Below are positions 15,587 to 24,825 of a stretch of 64,000 nt of DNA, in pieces. Source of the stretch: Caballeronia concitans (GTDB lineage Bacteria; Pseudomonadota; Gammaproteobacteria; Burkholderiales; Burkholderiaceae); assembly GCF_001544615.1 (NCBI RefSeq), contig NZ_FCNV02000014.1, positions 88,297 through 152,296 on the forward strand, given 5' to 3'. Positions within the stretch are counted from its first letter, which is position 1. Each line of letters begins with the position of its first letter. Under the pieces are notes generated by a model, which saw only the letters and a program-made list of their open reading frames with translations, was not told the origin of the DNA and made no database searches. Position numbers and translations under genes: made by a program.

Positions 15587-17252
15587 CCCCATCATGGGTG
15601 CCATTGCGATCTGCGCGCCGTCGGGCGCCGATGCGGAGACCATCGCGCACGCGATCAACGCAATCGATCTGCAGACGCGCATTCTCGCCAGCCTGGACGA
15701 GCTGGGTGCGCGTCTGGCCGCGGAGGATGGCGAGGAGTTCGCCGGCCTTTTCGTGACGGAGGAGGCGCTGGTCGATGAACTCGCGCTTGCCGGCGCACTT
15801 CGTCAGCAGCCGGTCTGGTCCGACCTGCCGGTCATTATCCTGACCGTCGCCGGTAACCGTGCGAGCAGCCGCAAGCGCTGGGCACTCTTCAAGAGTCTGG
15901 GCAACGTCACGCTGCTCACTCGGCCGCTGCATCGGGAAGATCTCGAGAGCGCCGCGCGCGGCATTGTGAGAGCGCGCGCACGCCAGCACGAGACGCGCGC
16001 TCATCTGCTGGAAATGAAGCTGGCCGCGCGAGATCTCGAGGCGCGCGTGGAAGAGCGAACCGCTGCCTTGATGGAAGTTGAAGCCACGCTGCGGCAGTCG
16101 CAGAAGATGGAAGCAATCGGTCAGTTGACGGGCGGCCTCGCGCACGACTTCAATAACCTGCTCCAGATAGTTAGTTCGAATACCGAACTAATCAAATTGC
16201 GAATCAGACAGGGAAATGTCACTGATCTTGGGCGCTACGCGCACAATGTCTCGGGCGCAACCGAGAAGGCCGCCGCACTGACGCACCGTCTGCTCGCGTT
16301 TTCCCGCCAGCAAACGCTCGATCCAAAGCCGGTGGACGTGAACAGGCTGGTGCTCGAAATATCGGACCTGGTGAAGAGCACCGTCGGTCCCACCATCAAG
16401 GTAGAGACAAGGCTGCATGCGGATCCGATGCTGACTCACTGCGATCCGCCGCAACTCGAGAATGCGTTGCTCAACCTGTGCATCAACGCACGCGACGCCA
16501 TGCCGAATGGCGGCCAGCTCCACATCGATACGGATCATGCAACGCTCGATGAACATCGTGCCAGGCGCTTCGGACTCGCGCCGGGCGATTACGTCTCGGT
16601 CGCGGTAACCGACAACGGAGAGGGAATGACGCCGGAGGTCGCGGAACGCGCCTTCGATCCGTTCTTCACCACGAAGCCGATGGGTAAAGGAACGGGGCTC
16701 GGTCTGTCGATGGTCTATGGCTTTACACGACAATCGCAAGGGCATGCGAGCATCGACACGGCACCCGGTCAAGGAACCACGGTGCGCCTATGGTTGCCTG
16801 AACTGAAAGCAGCGCGAGCCGCTACGCAGGATGCCGCTTCGGCCCGCACCGCAGTCGCATTGCCCGCCACCCTGACCGTACTGCTGGTCGACGACGAGAC
16901 GGGTGTACGAACGCTCCTGGCTGAAATTCTCCGCGATGCAGGATACGAGGTGATCGAAGCAAACGATGGCGTCGAGGGGCTTGAAGTCCTGCACTCCGGA
17001 GCGACCATCGATATCGTCGTGACCGACGTTGGCATGCCTCGAATGAACGGCGTTGAGATGATCGAACGGGCGCGCGTTTCTCTGCCCGAGTTGAAGGTGC
17101 TTTTCATCACCGGTTATGCGCAACAGCAAGTGTCGCTCGAACAACAACTGGATCGAAATTCACACATGCTGACCAAGCCCTTCGCAATGAATGCCTTGCT
17201 TGAGCGGGTCGCGGTCATTGTGAAGTCGTCGTCGGGGCCATCGCCCAACTGA
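15570..17252 (+). CDS. Hybrid sensor histidine kinase/response regulator
   Basis: About 560 residues. The N-terminal 120 residues look like a degenerate receiver ([19 protein letters not shown], then a hydrophobic VIILTVAG strand). A coiled-coil linker ([20 protein letters not shown]) leads to a HisKA domain with [17 protein letters not shown] (His192). The ATPase domain follows ([47 protein letters not shown]). A C-terminal receiver has [11 protein letters not shown] and the phosphoacceptor Asp in [12 protein letters not shown]. It starts inside the end of the KaiC-like gene, so translation is coupled. An alternative in-frame ATG is at 15594. It probably transduces the state of the KaiC-like ATPase; output targets are unknown. 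Confidence 0.9.
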   Translation: MNRRASPIMGAIAICAPSGADAETIAHAINAIDLQTRILASLDELGARLAAEDGEEFAGLFVTEEALVDELALAGALRQQPVWSDLPVIILTVAGNRASSRKRWALFKSLGNVTLLTRPLHREDLESAARGIVRARARQHETRAHLLEMKLAARDLEARVEERTAALMEVEATLRQSQKMEAIGQLTGGLAHDFNNLLQIVSSNTELIKLRIRQGNVTDLGRYAHNVSGATEKAAALTHRLLAFSRQQTLDPKPVDVNRLVLEISDLVKSTVGPTIKVETRLHADPMLTHCDPPQLENALLNLCINARDAMPNGGQLHIDTDHATLDEHRARRFGLAPGDYVSVAVTDNGEGMTPEVAERAFDPFFTTKPMGKGTGLGLSMVYGFTRQSQGHASIDTAPGQGTTVRLWLPELKAARAATQDAASARTAVALPATLTVLLVDDETGVRTLLAEILRDAGYEVIEANDGVEGLEVLHSGATIDIVVTDVGMPRMNGVEMIERARVSLPELKVLFITGYAQQQVSLEQQLDRNSHMLTKPFAMNALLERVAVIVKSSSGPSPN

Positions 17253-17341
17253 TGCGTATGGCGTTCTGCGCCGCCGTCGGTGAATCAGGTCGCTGCGCTC
17301 GTCGGCGAACGACCCGAGTTTCTGCCGGCGTCCACGAACCA

Positions 17342-17656
17342 TCACCGTGCGTTGCCGATGGCCGCGCGGACCGGATGGCCACCGATGTGCAGAATGTCGC
17401 CGTGCGTCGACGTCGAAGAGGAATTGAGCTGTGCCGCGATTCGCTCGAGTTCATCGAGCAGCGAAAGCAGTTGCGCCCGCTGAACCGGCGACGCGGCGGG
17501 CGCCTGGCGCAAGCTCTCGATGCGTTCGCGCCAATACGACACCGGCCATGCGACACTGCGATGCCAGTGCCGGGAGCGGATCATCCTTGCCAGATGATCG
17601 ATTTCCCGCTCGATGAAAGGTTCTGTGATGTGAGTGAAGTCGCGTTGTTGAACCAC
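17342..17656 (-). CDS. Conserved hypothetical protein (about 104 aa, GTG start)
   Basis: The frame from a GTG at 17656 encodes VVQQRDFTHITEPFIEREID, then a tryptophan-rich block RSRHWHRSVAWPVSYWRERI and a helical AQLLSLLDELERIAAQLNSS. The GTG has AGGGGC seven bases upstream, whereas the longer ATG-started frame reaches back through the divergent promoter region and is unlikely. No signal peptide or known domain is recognised. It is divergent from a winged-helix regulator gene, with a perfect palindrome between them. Confidence 0.5.
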   Translation of the reverse strand: MVQQRDFTHITEPFIEREIDHLARMIRSRHWHRSVAWPVSYWRERIESLRQAPAASPVQRAQLLSLLDELERIAAQLNSSSTSTHGDILHIGGHPVRAAIGNAR

Positions 17657-17739
17657 GGTCGTGCCCCTGATGACAACTCTGGCAGGTGAACGCTTCGCGT
17701 CTTCCCGATGCCCTTGCTTCGCGGATGATGTTAGCATTT

Positions 17740-17758
17740 GCTTATCATTTTGATAAGC
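17740..17758. promoter_or_regulatory. Perfect palindromic operator candidate
   Basis: GCTTATCA (17740-17747), TTT, TGATAAGC (17751-17758) is a perfect 8-3-8 inverted repeat. It lies in the AT-rich gap between the divergent hypothetical gene (start 17656) and the winged-helix regulator (start 17833). It is the right size for a dimeric winged-helix repressor site, possibly autoregulatory. Confidence 0.55.
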
Positions 17759-17832
17759 ACGGCGGCATCGCTCGATCTTCTTTTTTTTTGCCCCCATGCT
17801 ATGACCGAATCATCCCTTTCAATGGTTTCCAC

Positions 17833-18183
17833 ATGGCCCCAAAGAGCTTCGATGCCTATTTCCGCTTCCTGAATCTGGCTCACGCGGTCCAGGCGTTGCC
17901 CTCGGTGCCGAAACTCGACGCCCTCGAAGCACGTCTCCTGGAAGCACTCACGGCGTCGTGGCATGCGGGGCGCGCGCTGACGGTCACGGAAACGATGGCG
18001 CTATCGGCTGCCGGCGCGCCGGCCACCGTGCATCGCAAGTTGAAGAGTCTGAAGAACCAGGGTCTCGTATCCGTCGACGAGACCAGCGGCGATCTGCGCA
18101 TCAAGACGGTCGCGCCGACGCCCGAGGCGCTGGAGTATTTCGAAAAGCTGGCGGCGTGTCTCGAAGAGGCGAAGCAACGCTAG
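17833..18183 (+). CDS. Small winged helix-turn-helix regulator (MarR-like)
   Basis: A 116-residue protein starting MAPKSFDAYFRFLNLAHAV. The central part has the wHTH pattern LLEALTASWHAGRALTVTET, then ATVHRKLKSLKNQGLVSVDE, which reads as recognition helix plus wing, as in MarR/HTH_20-type regulators. There is no effector domain beyond short flanking helices. The open frame extends upstream, but the extension crosses the palindromic intergenic site, so the ATG at 17833 is used; its ribosome site is weak. Autoregulation through the upstream palindrome is inferred. It may control the divergent hypothetical gene. Confidence 0.75.
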   Translation: MAPKSFDAYFRFLNLAHAVQALPSVPKLDALEARLLEALTASWHAGRALTVTETMALSAAGAPATVHRKLKSLKNQGLVSVDETSGDLRIKTVAPTPEALEYFEKLAACLEEAKQR

Positions 18184-18330
18184 GCGTCGCGGCAACGCCT
18201 TACCACAAAGCTGTGCAGGGAACGTTATAATTCGTCGCTTTCCGGCGCACACGCGCAGTAAATTTTTCCACCCAGGCCGAATTCCCTCCGGAGAGCGGGG
18301 ATGGCCAGCAGTATCCGACAGCCTCTGTAG

Positions 18331-18367
18331 CAATCGCAGGTGTTGTGCTGCATCCAGACCGCGATTG
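18331..18367 (+). promoter_or_regulatory. Hairpin abutting the TonB-receptor start codon
   Basis: CAATCGC (18331-18337) pairs with GCGATTG (18361-18367), and the ATG follows two bases later at 18370. No clear Shine-Dalgarno is visible. A TATAAT hexamer at 18226-18231 could be the -10 of the promoter. The 186-base leader matched no riboswitch class I could recognise. Confidence 0.3.
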
Positions 18368-18369
18368 TC

Positions 18370-20550
18370 ATGTCCTTCCCGAGTACCGAAGTCGTTTATC
18401 GCCGCCATGCTTCGACGGCGGCGAGCGTGCTATTCCTGAGCCTCGTTCTTTCTGCCGGTGCTCGCGCGGATGAAAGCGATGCAGGCGCGCAACAGTTGAA
18501 GCCGGTCATCGTCAGGGCGGAAAAGCTGCCCGCGCCCGAAGAGCGCACGCCTGTCGCCATGAGCGTCTATGGCGATGCCTTCATCGACAGCACAGGCGTG
18601 AGCGATATCAAGTCGCTTGCCACGATCGCGCCGGACCTGAGCTATGCGCAGGTGCAGACGGTCGTGCCCGTGCTGACGATTCGCGGCATCTCCAGTCGCG
18701 ACACGACCGAGGTCGGCGATCCGTCCGTGGTCGTCGTGACGGACGGCAGCTCGAACAATCGCCCGTATGCATTGAGCGCCACGCTCTACGATCTCGACCA
18801 CATCTCGGTGCTGCGCGGACCGCAAGGCACGCTGTACGGGCGCAACGCGGTGGGCGGCATCGTCGATATCGTGACGGCGAAACCATCGCGCACTTTCGAG
18901 GGCCGCGCGTCCGTCGATCTCGGCAACTACGCGACGCGCAACCTGGAGGCGATGGTCAACGTTCCGATGAACGACGTCCTGCAGTTTCGCGTGGCCGCCA
19001 TCTCGCGACGGCACGACGGCTATCTGAACAATGCGCCTCAGGCGGACGGTGACGACGAGAACACGCGCTCCGGACGGCTCTCCGTCGCGCTCGAGCCGAC
19101 GTCGCATCTGCGCATGCTGTTCACCGCGCAACAGACGACATTGAAGGGCGTCGGCCCCGTCTCGCTCGATATTCCCTATATCTACGACGCGAACGGCAAT
19201 GTCTCGCACGACAAGCCGCCCTTCCCGGCCGATCCGCGCACCTTCACGTATGCGACGCCGCAATCGCAAAGCATCGACGACACGACCGCGCGATGGACCG
19301 TCGCTTATGACTTCCGCAACGTCGAGCTGAGCTATATCGGCAGCTACGACAATCTGACCTGGCGTCACGCAGCAGACAGCAGCCCGAGTTTCGCCGAACC
19401 GGTGTCGTACCGGCAGAACGAGTTTCCGAAGACGCTGAATCAGGAAGTGCGCGTGAGCTCGCTCGGCAATGAGCGGTGGTCATGGCAAGCGGGCGTGTCG
19501 TACTTCAGAGAATCGTCATCGCTCAACAGCGCGAACGAATCGCCGTTCGACGGCGGCGTGTATCTGCCCACGCTCGCGTTCGCCTACGGCATCCGCACGA
19601 CATCGACGGCGGCCTACGGCCAGTCGTCGTACCGCGTCACCGACAAGATCAAGCTGACCGCGGGCATCCGCGTCACCCGCGACGAAAAGAGCCGCGACGG
19701 CGAATACTTCTACGCCAATTCGAACGAGCCGCCGTTCGTGTATACGCACGTGCCGCAGGACAACTCCGGCACCTGGTCGAAGCCGACGGTGCACCTCGCG
19801 GCCGAATACGCGCCCACCTCGGCGGTGATGAACTACATCCGCTACGACACCGGCTACAAGTCGGGCGGCTTCTCTTCGTCGGGATCGTATGCGCCGGAGA
19901 CGCTGAGAGGCATCGAGATTGGCACGAAGTCGTTGTGGAATTCGCAGCGCGTGCAGATCAACGCGAGCGTCTTCGACTATGACTATTCGGGCCAGCAGAT
20001 CTCGCAGCTCGTGCCGTTCGCGGACGGGCGCACGGGAACGAGCATCGTCAACGCGGGGCGCACGCGCATTTATGGCGCCGACGCCGATATCCGCGCGCTC
20101 GTCGATCACGTCGGTCTGGTGACGCTATCGGTGGCGTGGCTGCACGCGCGCTTCACCGATTTCGTCGTCGACGACGGCAGCGGCCAGAATGTGCAGCTCG
20201 CCGGCAATGCGCCGCCGCAGAGCCCGGCGTTCACCGTCGGCTTCGGACTGGAACATGCGTGGACGACGGCGGCGGGACGCATCGTCGGCCGCGTGGACGC
20301 GAAGTTCCAGAGCGGCCAGCACTTCACGGTCTACAACTACGCGGACGATTACCAGAAGCCGTATCTGACCGCCGATCTCTCGGCGACCTGGATGCCGAAC
20401 CGCAAGGACATCGAGTTGATGGCGTATGTCCGCAACGTGACGAATCAGCGTGTGTTCACGGCCGCCGAGGAGTACACGTTCGATGACTCGTACCGCTATG
20501 CGTTCGCCGCCCCGCGCACGTTCGGCGTGAAGGCGACTTACTTCTGGTGA
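18370..20550 (+). CDS. TonB-dependent outer-membrane receptor
   Basis: A 726-residue receptor. A signal peptide ends near SAGARADES. The N-terminal plug domain follows (PVAMSVYGDAFIDSTGVSDI, then DLDHISVLRGPQGTLYGRNA, the plug consensus). The rest is a 22-strand barrel pattern with alternating aromatic strands and ends in an aromatic residue (GVKATYFW), needed for barrel assembly. It imports a siderophore, cobalamin or carbohydrate using TonB energy; the sequence does not decide which. No N-terminal signalling domain is present, so it does not itself control a FecI-type sigma factor. No transport partner is adjacent. It is convergent with the flavin reductase gene and separated by a hairpin. 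Confidence 0.93.
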   Translation: MSFPSTEVVYRRHASTAASVLFLSLVLSAGARADESDAGAQQLKPVIVRAEKLPAPEERTPVAMSVYGDAFIDSTGVSDIKSLATIAPDLSYAQVQTVVPVLTIRGISSRDTTEVGDPSVVVVTDGSSNNRPYALSATLYDLDHISVLRGPQGTLYGRNAVGGIVDIVTAKPSRTFEGRASVDLGNYATRNLEAMVNVPMNDVLQFRVAAISRRHDGYLNNAPQADGDDENTRSGRLSVALEPTSHLRMLFTAQQTTLKGVGPVSLDIPYIYDANGNVSHDKPPFPADPRTFTYATPQSQSIDDTTARWTVAYDFRNVELSYIGSYDNLTWRHAADSSPSFAEPVSYRQNEFPKTLNQEVRVSSLGNERWSWQAGVSYFRESSSLNSANESPFDGGVYLPTLAFAYGIRTTSTAAYGQSSYRVTDKIKLTAGIRVTRDEKSRDGEYFYANSNEPPFVYTHVPQDNSGTWSKPTVHLAAEYAPTSAVMNYIRYDTGYKSGGFSSSGSYAPETLRGIEIGTKSLWNSQRVQINASVFDYDYSGQQISQLVPFADGRTGTSIVNAGRTRIYGADADIRALVDHVGLVTLSVAWLHARFTDFVVDDGSGQNVQLAGNAPPQSPAFTVGFGLEHAWTTAAGRIVGRVDAKFQSGQHFTVYNYADDYQKPYLTADLSATWMPNRKDIELMAYVRNVTNQRVFTAAEEYTFDDSYRYAFAAPRTFGVKATYFW

Positions 20551-20570
20551 TGCGCGCGGCGGCGCGCATC
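20549..20570. terminator. GC-rich hairpin between convergent genes
   Basis: GATGCGCGC (20549-20557) and GCGCGCATC (20562-20570) form a perfect 9-bp stem with a 4-base loop, between the receptor stop and the flavin reductase stop. There is no T-run, so it may only assist termination. Confidence 0.35.
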
Positions 20571-20586
20571 GCGATGCGGATGAGCC

Positions 20587-21687
20587 TTACTCGGCGACCG
20601 CGTACCGTTCCAGCCAGTGAGCATAGGGCGCGGGAAGCACCCACGACGGCCGGTCGATCTTCAACTTCTTCGCCGCGTGATACGGCCAGTGCGGATCGGC
20701 CAGATGCGCGCGACCGATCATCACCAGATCGAGCTGCTCCTGCGACACGGCGCGTTCCGCGTTGACCGGCGAGTCGAAGCCCCAAGCCGAGGACACCGGA
20801 ATCTTTGCCTCGCGCCGGACACGCTCCGCGACGGGCGCGAGAAACGCCGGCCCCCACGGAATGCTCGCCTTGGGCGTGGAGAATCCGATGCTCACGCTCA
20901 GCATGTCGAGACCGTCGCTGCGCAGCGCCTTCACCAGATCGATCGACTCCTGCAGCGTCTCTTCATCGCGACCGTCGTATTCAATGACCCCGAAGCGCGC
21001 CGTGAGCGGCAGGCGCTCCGGCCATACTTCGCGGACCGCTTGATAAGTCTCGCGCAGGAAGCGGCCGCGACGGACGGCATCGCCGCCGTACTCGTCGTCT
21101 CGCTGATTCGCGTGGACGGAAAAGAAGCTCTGCGCCAGATAGCCGTGCGCAAAGTGCAACTCGAGCCACTCGAACCCGGCTTGTTTCGCGCGACGGGCGG
21201 CGGCTGCAAAATCCGCCTTGACCCGCTCGATGTCCGCGAGCGTCATTGCCTTGGGCAGCTTCGGCAAGTTGGCGCCGAATGCGATTGCCGACGGCGAGAG
21301 GGTGTCCCAGCCGCGCCGGTCGTCGGCGGCGATATGGTCGTCGCCTTCCCACGGGCGATTGGCGCTTGCCTTGCGTCCCGCGTGCGCGATCTGAATGCCC
21401 GGCACGGCGCCGGCTGCCTTGATCGCAGCGGCGATGCGCGCCATTCCTTCGATTTGCGCATCGTCCCAGAGCCCGGTGCAGCCCGGCGTGATGCGGCCTT
21501 CCGGCGCGACGCCGGTGGCCTCGACGATCACGAGGCCCGCGCCGCCACGGGCGATGCTTGCGTAGTGTGCGAGATGCCAGTCGTTGACGAAGCCGTCGTT
21601 GGCGCGGTATTGGCACATCGGCGGAATGGCGATGCGATTGCGGAGCTTGACGTCTTTGAGTTCGATCGGTGAAAAGAGTGCGGACAT
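20587..21687 (-). CDS. Old-yellow-enzyme family NADPH:flavin oxidoreductase (XenA/YqjM-like)
   Basis: A 366-residue FMN TIM-barrel enzyme starting MSALFSPIELKDVKLRNRIA. PPMCQYRA carries the Cys typical of the thermophilic-like/YqjM-XenA class. QIAHAGRKASANRPW contains a substrate-binding His, and FEWLELHFAHGYLAQSF with VHANQRDDEYGG is the family signature. It reduces activated C=C bonds such as enals, enones or nitro compounds. The ATG at 21687 matches the family N-terminus; the upstream extension is rejected. No operon partner is seen; the LysR gene 243 bases upstream on the same strand faces the transketolase operon. Confidence 0.92.
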   Translation of the reverse strand: MSALFSPIELKDVKLRNRIAIPPMCQYRANDGFVNDWHLAHYASIARGGAGLVIVEATGVAPEGRITPGCTGLWDDAQIEGMARIAAAIKAAGAVPGIQIAHAGRKASANRPWEGDDHIAADDRRGWDTLSPSAIAFGANLPKLPKAMTLADIERVKADFAAAARRAKQAGFEWLELHFAHGYLAQSFFSVHANQRDDEYGGDAVRRGRFLRETYQAVREVWPERLPLTARFGVIEYDGRDEETLQESIDLVKALRSDGLDMLSVSIGFSTPKASIPWGPAFLAPVAERVRREAKIPVSSAWGFDSPVNAERAVSQEQLDLVMIGRAHLADPHWPYHAAKKLKIDRPSWVLPAPYAHWLERYAVAE

Positions 21688-21930
21688 AGTGTGTTCGGGT
21701 GAGCCCAGATCATGCGGAAGAGGAAGCATAAGGGTAAACGTGAATCTCTGCTCGGCACGCGGTCGCGAGACCGATTTCCCAGTCACGGCGTACAACGGGC
21801 GCAGTTCAATTCGAGGATGGCTGCGAATGACCGCGCGGTCCGTCCCATTTCATACGCACTACCAATTAACACCGTTGTGCAAACTCGTGTCGGAGCGATT
21901 GCAACTCATAATCCGCCGATATCCGCCGGG

Positions 21931-22818
21931 CTATTCCAGCTCTTCAAAAAGCCAGTCCTGAAAGCTCTTCACTTTCGGCAGGTCCACCGACGACTTGAGT
22001 AAGTTCAGCGTATACCCATTCACGCTCAACCCGTCGAACCCGAACGGCGCGACGAGCTTTCCCGCATCGAGCTCGCGCTGCACGAGCAGCAGACTCTCCA
22101 GACACACGCCGACTCCATCGACCGCCGCGCTGATCGCCATGAACGAGCGATCGAAGCGCGGTCCGCGCGAAATGTCGAGCGGCGTCTTCCGATGCATACG
22201 CATCCAGTCGCGCCATCCGACCAGACAATTCTCGCTGTGAATCAGCGTGTGATGCTTCAGGTCCGCCACCGTGCGAATCGGATGCTTCCCTTCCATCAGC
22301 GCCGGCGAACACAGCGGCACGATGGTCTCCGACGGCAGGTCGAGCACCAGCGTGCCCGCCGGTTGCAGCCTGCGCGCGCCGTATCGCAAGTCGATATCGA
22401 CGGACTCACGCGTCAGATCGACGGGATCGTTCGACGCATTCAGCCGCAAATCGATGTCCGGATGCCGCGACGAAAAGCGCGCGAGCCGCGGCATCAGCCA
22501 TTGCGTGGCGAAGCTCGGCGTCGAATGCACGGTGAGGATGTCGCTCTTGGCCACGCGCCCGATGTCGCGCGTCGCCTTCTCGATGCGCGCGAACGCCGCG
22601 CCGATCTCTTCCGCATAGTGCCGGCCGCTGTCGGTGAGGATCACCGCGCGATGCACGCGATGAAAGAGCCTCAGGCTCAACTGCTCTTCCAGCAGCTTGA
22701 TCTGATGGCTGATCGCGGACGGCGTCACGAACAGTTCCTCTGCTGCAAGCGCGAAAGAGGAGAGCCTCGCCGCCGCCTCGAACGCTTGTATGGACTTGAG
22801 CGTCACGCGATTGTGCAT
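21931..22818 (-). CDS. LysR regulator, GcvA-like, of split-transketolase module 1
   Basis: A 295-residue LysR protein of the GcvA subgroup. The helix-turn-helix is KSIQAFEAAARLSSFALAAE, then TPSAISHQIKLLEEQLSLRL. The effector domain contains STPSFATQWLMPRLARF, a GcvA hallmark. It is divergent from the transketolase operon starting at 22977 and probably activates it in response to its substrate or an intermediate. It closely parallels the second LysR (31571-32461), which has the same STPSFATQWL-like motif and the same divergent arrangement. This suggests duplication of a whole regulator-enzyme module. A palindrome precedes its start codon. Confidence 0.9.
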   Translation of the reverse strand: MHNRVTLKSIQAFEAAARLSSFALAAEELFVTPSAISHQIKLLEEQLSLRLFHRVHRAVILTDSGRHYAEEIGAAFARIEKATRDIGRVAKSDILTVHSTPSFATQWLMPRLARFSSRHPDIDLRLNASNDPVDLTRESVDIDLRYGARRLQPAGTLVLDLPSETIVPLCSPALMEGKHPIRTVADLKHHTLIHSENCLVGWRDWMRMHRKTPLDISRGPRFDRSFMAISAAVDGVGVCLESLLLVQRELDAGKLVAPFGFDGLSVNGYTLNLLKSSVDLPKVKSFQDWLFEELE

Positions 22819-22831
22819 TGCAGTGCTCGGA

Positions 22832-22844
22832 TGAATTCAATTCA
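22832..22844. promoter_or_regulatory. Palindrome in LysR1/transketolase-1 intergenic region
   Basis: TGAATTCAATTCA is a perfect 6-1-6 inverted repeat, 14 bases upstream of the LysR1 start. A GGCTGTC at 22875-22881 further downstream is also present in the equivalent place of the second module (32520-32526). Both are candidate LysR contacts. Confidence 0.35.
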
Positions 22845-22976
22845 ACGATGCGCCACTTTAATTCGTTTGAGCGCGGCTGTCTAAAGCAATACGCTTGAAC
22901 CTACTCACTGGCCGCCGCGTTCGAGGGAATACCCGGAGTCGCGCGGGCCGCCAATAAAACGATGGAGACAACACGC

Positions 22977-23810
22977 GTGAACAACGACATCGCGCAACTC
23001 GCGGAGCATGCGCATCGCATTCGGCGCAACGCCCTTCTGATGGGCGAGGTGCAAGGCCAGGGCTATATCGGCCAGGCGCTCGATATCGCCGACGTGCTCG
23101 CGGTCGCCTATTTCGGCGCGATGAATCACCGCCCCGACGATCCCGCATGGGAAGAGCGCGATCGCTTTCTTCTGTCCAACGGTCACTACGCGATCGCGCT
23201 CTACGCCGCGCTCTTCGAAGCGGGTGTGTTGCCCGAAGACGAACTCGAAACCTACGGCAGCGACGACAGCCGTTTGCCGATGTCCGGCATGGCGAGCTAC
23301 ACGCCCGGCATGGAAATGTCCGGCGGCTCGCTCGGTCAGGGCCTGACGATCGCAGTCGGCCGCTGTCTCGGTCTGAAGCGCAAGGGCTCAACATCCTTCG
23401 TCTACACGCTTTTCTCCGACGGCGAACTCGATGAAGGCGCGATCTGGGAAGGCCTGATGTCCGCCGCGCACTGGAGACTCGACAACCTCATCGCCATCGT
23501 CGATGTGAACAACCAGCAAGCCGATGGTCCCTCGACGCAGGTCATGGCATTCGAGCCGCTCGTCGAGAAGCTCGAAGCATTCGGCTGGTACACGCAACGC
23601 ATCGACGGCAACGACATCCGCGCCGTGAAAGCGGCATTCGACAACGCGCGCAACCTGAAGGAGGCGAAGCCGCGCATCATCGTGTGCGACACGAAGATGG
23701 GCTGCGGCGTGCCGTTCCTCGAGGAGCGCGAGAAGAATCACTTCATTCGCGTCGATCCGCACGAGTGGAAGCTCGCGCTCGAAGCGCTGGAACAAGGACG
23801 CCCGGCATGA
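22977..23810 (+). CDS. Transketolase N-terminal (TPP-pyrophosphate) subunit, copy 1
   Basis: A 277-residue transketolase large subunit homologue. GEVQGQGYIGQALDIADVLA and DRFLLSNGHYAIALYAALFE are the substrate/TPP-proximal blocks; GGSLGQGLTIAVGRCLGL and FSDGELDEGAIWEGLMSAAH form the TPP-Mg motif. The usual GDG appears as SDG. The start is taken at a GTG with GGAGAC upstream; an ATG at 22962 is the alternative. It overlaps the C-terminal subunit gene by 4 bases (ATGA). The two chains together should make one ketol-transferring enzyme. It is the first gene of an operon reaching to 31576 and is controlled divergently by LysR1. Its nearest relative in the window is copy 2 at 32636. Confidence 0.9.
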   Translation: MNNDIAQLAEHAHRIRRNALLMGEVQGQGYIGQALDIADVLAVAYFGAMNHRPDDPAWEERDRFLLSNGHYAIALYAALFEAGVLPEDELETYGSDDSRLPMSGMASYTPGMEMSGGSLGQGLTIAVGRCLGLKRKGSTSFVYTLFSDGELDEGAIWEGLMSAAHWRLDNLIAIVDVNNQQADGPSTQVMAFEPLVEKLEAFGWYTQRIDGNDIRAVKAAFDNARNLKEAKPRIIVCDTKMGCGVPFLEEREKNHFIRVDPHEWKLALEALEQGRPA

Positions 23811-24790
23811 ATACGCGACTGAAAACCTCCGCGATGATCGCGTCCATCGCAGGCGAAGGACAGGTCACGCGTTCCGCACCGTTCGGCCACGCACTCGCCG
23901 AACTCGCGCGCACGAATGCGAACGTCGTCGGCATGACGGCCGATCTCGGCAAGTACACGGACCTGCATGTCTTCGCGAACGCATTTCCCGAGCGCTATTA
24001 CCAGATGGGCATGGCCGAGCAACTGCTGATGGGCGCGGCCGCGGGCATGGCGCACGAAGGCGCGCAGCCGTTCGTCACGACCTATGCCGTGTTCGCGACG
24101 CGCCGCGCCTACGACTTCATCCATCAAACGATCGCGGAGGACAACCTCGACGTGAAGATCGTCGCCGCGCTGCCCGGACTCACGACCGGCTACGGTCCGA
24201 GCCACCAGGCCGCCGAAGACCTCGCGCTGATGCGCGCGATGCCCAACATGACGGTCATCGACCCGTGCGATGCGCTCGACATCGAGCAGATGGTTCCGGC
24301 CATCGCCGCGCACAAGGGCCCGGTCTATGCGCGTCTGTTGCGCGGCAACGTGCCCGCCGTGCTCGACGAATACGGCTATCAGTTCGAACTCGGCAAAGCG
24401 AAGCTCTTGCGCGGCGGCAATGACGTGCTGATGATTTCCACCGGCATCATGACGATGCGCGCGCTCGAGACGGCCAAGGCCCTCCGGCAGGACAACGTCG
24501 ACGTCGCCGTGCTGCACGTCCCGACGATCAAGCCGCTCGACACCGCGACGATCCTGCGCGAAGCGAAGCGCACCGGCCGCATGGTGGTCGTCACCGAAAA
24601 CCATACGACGATCGGCGGACTCGGCGAAGCCGTCGCGCGCGCCCTGCTCGGCGCGGGCGTGACGCCGCCCTTCCGCCAGATCGCCCTGCCCGACGCGTTT
24701 CTCGACGCGGGCGCGCTACCCACCTTGCACGATCGCTACGGCATCTCGACCGAAGCGATGTGCAACACCATCAAAGGCTGGCTCGGCTAA
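23807..24790 (+). CDS. Transketolase C-terminal (pyrimidine-binding) subunit, copy 1
   Basis: A 327-residue subunit. TSAMIASIAGEGQ and GMTADLGKYTDLHVFANAFP are followed by YQMGMAEQLLMGAAAGMAHE, whose Glu is the catalytic residue that activates TPP. PGLTTGYGPSHQAAEDLALM corresponds to the canonical GEDGPTHQ acceptor loop, but the position of the Asp that contacts substrate hydroxyls is Tyr (Tyr129). A C-terminal transketolase domain follows (VLMISTGIMTMRALETAKAL). It partners with the preceding gene through an ATGA overlap. The changed acceptor loop suggests a non-standard acceptor or donor. Confidence 0.9.
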   Translation: MNTRLKTSAMIASIAGEGQVTRSAPFGHALAELARTNANVVGMTADLGKYTDLHVFANAFPERYYQMGMAEQLLMGAAAGMAHEGAQPFVTTYAVFATRRAYDFIHQTIAEDNLDVKIVAALPGLTTGYGPSHQAAEDLALMRAMPNMTVIDPCDALDIEQMVPAIAAHKGPVYARLLRGNVPAVLDEYGYQFELGKAKLLRGGNDVLMISTGIMTMRALETAKALRQDNVDVAVLHVPTIKPLDTATILREAKRTGRMVVVTENHTTIGGLGEAVARALLGAGVTPPFRQIALPDAFLDAGALPTLHDRYGISTEAMCNTIKGWLG

Positions 24791-24825
24791 GCCTTCATCG
24801 ACAACAACCACTGGAGATTCAAATC

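Noticed and set aside
18184-18369. Riboswitch in the leader of the TonB-dependent receptor
   Set aside because: No cobalamin, TPP or other conserved aptamer core could be matched; only a short start-codon hairpin is supported.
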